Of a DNA stretch of 64,000 nucleotides, positions 62,138-64,000 are shown one piece after another. The stretch lies in contig NZ_FONP01000001.1 of the NCBI RefSeq assembly GCF_900112955.1, forward strand, positions 372,001 to 436,000, given 5' to 3'. The DNA is from Peptostreptococcus sp. D1. Its GTDB lineage: Bacteria > Bacillota > Clostridia > Peptostreptococcales > Peptostreptococcaceae. The notes under the pieces were generated by a model that had not been told where the DNA came from, did not search any database, and worked only from the letters and a program-made list of their open reading frames with translations. The translations under genes were made by a program, and so were the position numbers. How positions within the stretch are numbered: the stretch's first letter is position 1; every line of letters starts with the position of its first letter.

Positions 62138-62254
62138 CTAATTATTCATCAAAACATATATAGTCGACGCTATGCTTGATAATGCAAACAACAAGGCAAT
62201 AAATATTGCAATAATTTTTCCTAGTGTATTTTTTTTCTTCCTCGTATTAGACAT
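62138..62254 (-). CDS. Small single-pass membrane protein, 38 residues
   Basis: A short gene with a good RBS (GGAGAATTAAC-ATG at 62254) between galU and rho, starting 15 bp after the galU stop. Layout: basic N-terminus MSNTRKKKNTLGK, then one hydrophobic helix IIAIFIALLFALSSIAS, short tail. It resembles DUF4044-like short proteins found in Bacillota, but it is too short to be sure. Spacing suggests co-transcription with galU and rho. Confidence 0.65.
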   Translation of the reverse strand: MSNTRKKKNTLGKIIAIFIALLFALSSIASTIYVLMNN

Positions 62255-62268
62255 GTTAATTCTCCAAT

Positions 62269-63153
62269 TTACCCATTATTTTTACACACATTTTCAAGAT
62301 AATTCAAGAAAGCCTCTCTCAAATCGTCCCTCTTTAGTGCAAAGTCAACTGTTGCTTTTAGGAAACCAAGCTTATCTCCAAGATCGTATCTTTTCCCTTC
62401 AAATGTATATGCATACATGCCATCATCCTTTATAAGCTTTTCCAAGGCATCTGTCAACTGTATTTCATCATTCTTTCCAGGTGGTAAATCTCCTAGAATA
62501 TCAAATACATCTGGTGTTATTATATATCTACCTAAAATAGCTACATTTGATGGTGCAGATTCTGTATTAGGCTTTTCTACCAATGCATCAACCTTATAAA
62601 CATCATTTTCTATCCTTTTACCATCAATTATTCCATACTTATCAGTATCTTTTTTATCGATTTCTTGAACACCTAGTATAGTAGTCTGATACTTTTCATA
62701 AACATCGATCAGCTGCTTCAGACAAGGAGTTCCATTTCCATTATCAACAATGTCATCTCCCAACATAACGGCAAAAGGCTCGTCACCTATAAAGTGTCTC
62801 GCACAATAAATTGCATCGCCAAGACCTCTTGGTTCCTTTTGTCTAATGTAATGGATATTTACCATATTAGAAATTCCCCTAACTGTTTCTAATAAATCAT
62901 GTTTTCCCTTATTTTCTAATTCCAATTCAAGCTCAACAGATTTATCGAAGTGATCTTCAATGGATTTTTTATTTCTACCAGTTATTATTAATATCTCTTC
63001 TACACCTGATGCAACGGCTTCCTCAATTATATATTGAAGTGTTGGTTTATCAACTATCGGCAACATTTCCTTAGGCTGTGCCTTTGTCGCTGGCAAAAAT
63101 CTAGTACCAAGCCCTGCAGCTGGAATTACAGCTTTTCTTACTTTGTTTTTCAA
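62269..63153 (-). CDS. galU: UTP-glucose-1-phosphate uridylyltransferase
   Basis: 294 residues from the TTG at 63153, with GGGAG nine bases upstream. The ATG at 63162 touches the RBS, so TTG is favoured and gives MKNKVRKAVIPAAG as in other GalU proteins. Nucleotidyltransferase motifs: IPAAGLGTRFLPATKAQPKEMLPIVDKP, QKEPRGLGDAIYCAR, MLGDDIV, DALVEKP, GRYIITPDVFD, and GKRYDLGDKLGFLKA. It makes UDP-glucose for envelope glycans. It lies downstream of the ppx/gppA fragment. Confidence 0.97.
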   Translation of the reverse strand: MKNKVRKAVIPAAGLGTRFLPATKAQPKEMLPIVDKPTLQYIIEEAVASGVEEILIITGRNKKSIEDHFDKSVELELELENKGKHDLLETVRGISNMVNIHYIRQKEPRGLGDAIYCARHFIGDEPFAVMLGDDIVDNGNGTPCLKQLIDVYEKYQTTILGVQEIDKKDTDKYGIIDGKRIENDVYKVDALVEKPNTESAPSNVAILGRYIITPDVFDILGDLPPGKNDEIQLTDALEKLIKDDGMYAYTFEGKRYDLGDKLGFLKATVDFALKRDDLREAFLNYLENVCKNNG

Positions 63154-63201
63154 TACATTCATCTCCCGTTCAATTACTTATATAATTATATTTTCGAGTG
63201 C

Positions 63202-64000
63202 TTACTTACTAAATAGTATATACCCTTCCAAGCTATCAAATTCACTCACAATTATTTTATTTTTTTGAAGCAATTCCATTATTTCTATCAATATATACTC
63301 TCCGGCTAATATTATTTTGGAACGCTTCTTCTGTAAACCCTTGATATTTTCTCTATCATCACTAGTCATCGCTCTTATTTCCTGTACTTGTGATTTTATG
63401 TCATCAATTGTTACTTCACTCAAATGAATTTTTTCCATTGAATAATTTTCTAATTTTTGATTTATAGCAGAAACTGATGTGATGGTTCCACCAATGCCAA
63501 TTAATTTCATTGGTATTCCTAATGATAAAATTTTTGATATTACATTCCTTATTTCGATATTAATGTATTTCCTTAGATCCCTAATCGTTTCATCTGTCTC
63601 TGGTACTGATTTTATAAACCTTTCAGTCAATTTCAATGCCCCTATATCGACACTTTCTTTAAACAAAATTTCTTCACTATTTCCAACAATAAATTCAGTT
63701 GATCCACCGCCTATATCTATTACGATAAAATTGTCCTCGATGGACTTTAGACCACCTATTACACCCAAATAGCCAAGTAGTGCTTCTCTATCACCTGAAA
63801 TTATCTCAATATCCAAGCCTGTAGCTTTTTTCGCCAATTTGACAAAGCTCAAACCATTTCTTGCATTTCTTAATGCTGCAGTTCCAATACAATGAATTTT
63901 ATCACAGCCATAATCAACAGCTATTCTTTTGAGCTTTTGCAGTGCATCTATATTCCTAGAAATTGATTCCTTTGATATCATGCCTTCAGAGTCCACACCC
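63202..64000 (-). CDS. Ppx/GppA-family phosphatase, 5' end outside the window
   Basis: 266 residues visible. The frame continues past base 64000, so the N-terminal part of the first actin-like domain is missing. Seen: IHCIGTAALRNARNG, IEIISGDREALLGYLGV, the nucleotide motif VIDIGGGSTEFI, VDIGALKLTERF, IGIGGTITSVSAI, and RSKIILAGEYILIEIMEL. The family comprises exopolyphosphatases and guanosine pentaphosphate phosphohydrolases. This short form resembles the two-domain Ppx/GppA without an HD-like C-terminal domain. Which substrate it prefers cannot be told. It may be co-transcribed with galU. Confidence 0.93.
   Translation of the reverse strand, partial: GVDSEGMISKESISRNIDALQKLKRIAVDYGCDKIHCIGTAALRNARNGLSFVKLAKKATGLDIEIISGDREALLGYLGVIGGLKSIEDNFIVIDIGGGSTEFIVGNSEEILFKESVDIGALKLTERFIKSVPETDETIRDLRKYINIEIRNVISKILSLGIPMKLIGIGGTITSVSAINQKLENYSMEKIHLSEVTIDDIKSQVQEIRAMTSDDRENIKGLQKKRSKIILAGEYILIEIMELLQKNKIIVSEFDSLEGYILFSK

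Overview
The window is AT-rich chromosomal DNA of a low-GC, Gram-positive anaerobe. The evidence is pyruvate formate-lyase with its activase, sortase-anchored surface proteins (IPETG and YPSTG sorting signals), an FMN riboswitch driving a rib operon, a family II pyrophosphatase, Rho with L31, a TRAP transporter, AzlCD, and AGGAGG-type ribosome binding sites. I read it as a member of the Clostridia/Tissierellia (Bacillota), possibly Peptostreptococcaceae or Family XIII-like. The genus cannot be fixed from sequence alone. No rRNA, tRNA, CRISPR array, transposase or phage gene was recognised.

Layout. 1-3.4 kb: the end of alanine racemase, a RelE/RHH toxin-antitoxin pair, an OmpR-type response regulator whose receiver has lost its phospho-acceptor Asp, and a secreted PepSY protein. 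3.5-5.7 kb: a sortase-type backbone pilin. 6.3-10.2 kb: ribD-ribE-ribBA-ribH behind an FMN riboswitch. 10.3-15.0 kb: a five-gene cluster built around a P1B-like ATPase with an unusual SCG membrane motif. The ATPase and three neighbours each carry a PGR-type HMA-like domain without CxxC. 15.3-21.5 kb: endonuclease IV, thiol peroxidase and a 1400-residue surface adhesin with F5/8C and SpaA/CnaB domains. 21.9-24.1 kb: a DUF1538 membrane protein with a tandem PII-like protein. 24.2-27.2 kb: pflBA. 27.6-31.5 kb: an ABC-2 exporter and a QueH/5-formyl-THF cyclo-ligase fusion. 31.5-32.6 kb: a largely non-coding segment holding two very small genes between 20-bp direct repeats. 32.6-38.0 kb: ppaC, cyclophilin, ApbE and YfhO. 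38.2-43.5 kb: a Gate-domain permease, M18 aminopeptidase and PcrA. 43.5-47.5 kb: hemC-cobA/hemD and hemB-sirC. 47.8-48.4 kb: a DUF1461 protein. 48.6-58.0 kb: a hydroaromatic-acid (quinate/shikimate) island. 58.1-64 kb: azlCD, prmC, rpmE, rho, a 38-residue membrane peptide, galU and a ppx/gppA fragment.

How genes work together. The rib operon makes riboflavin under FMN feedback. ApbE would flavinylate exported proteins, and the large Fe-S flavoenzyme of the hydroaromatic island would use FMN/FAD. In that island aroE-MFS-aroD-dctQMP and the divergent lysR and flavoenzyme genes share two near-identical palindromes (ATAG-N7-CTATCAATT). Each palindrome sits beside a promoter, which suggests one LysR-controlled regulon for uptake, dehydrogenation, dehydration and perhaps C=C reduction of shikimate or quinate. 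The hem genes cover ALA to precorrin-2/sirohydrochlorin, but hemA and hemL are absent here.

The most unusual points are the HMA-like/ATPase cluster, the Asp-less response regulator, the QueH-MTHFS fusion, the hydroaromatic regulon with its two operators, an A7-tract frameshift that separates the MFS gene from its natural start, a start-stop ORF at about 32.3 kb, and repeated short tandem duplications between genes. Start sites were moved downstream of the longest frame where a Shine-Dalgarno sequence decides. Domain positions in the longest proteins are estimates from DNA coordinates.
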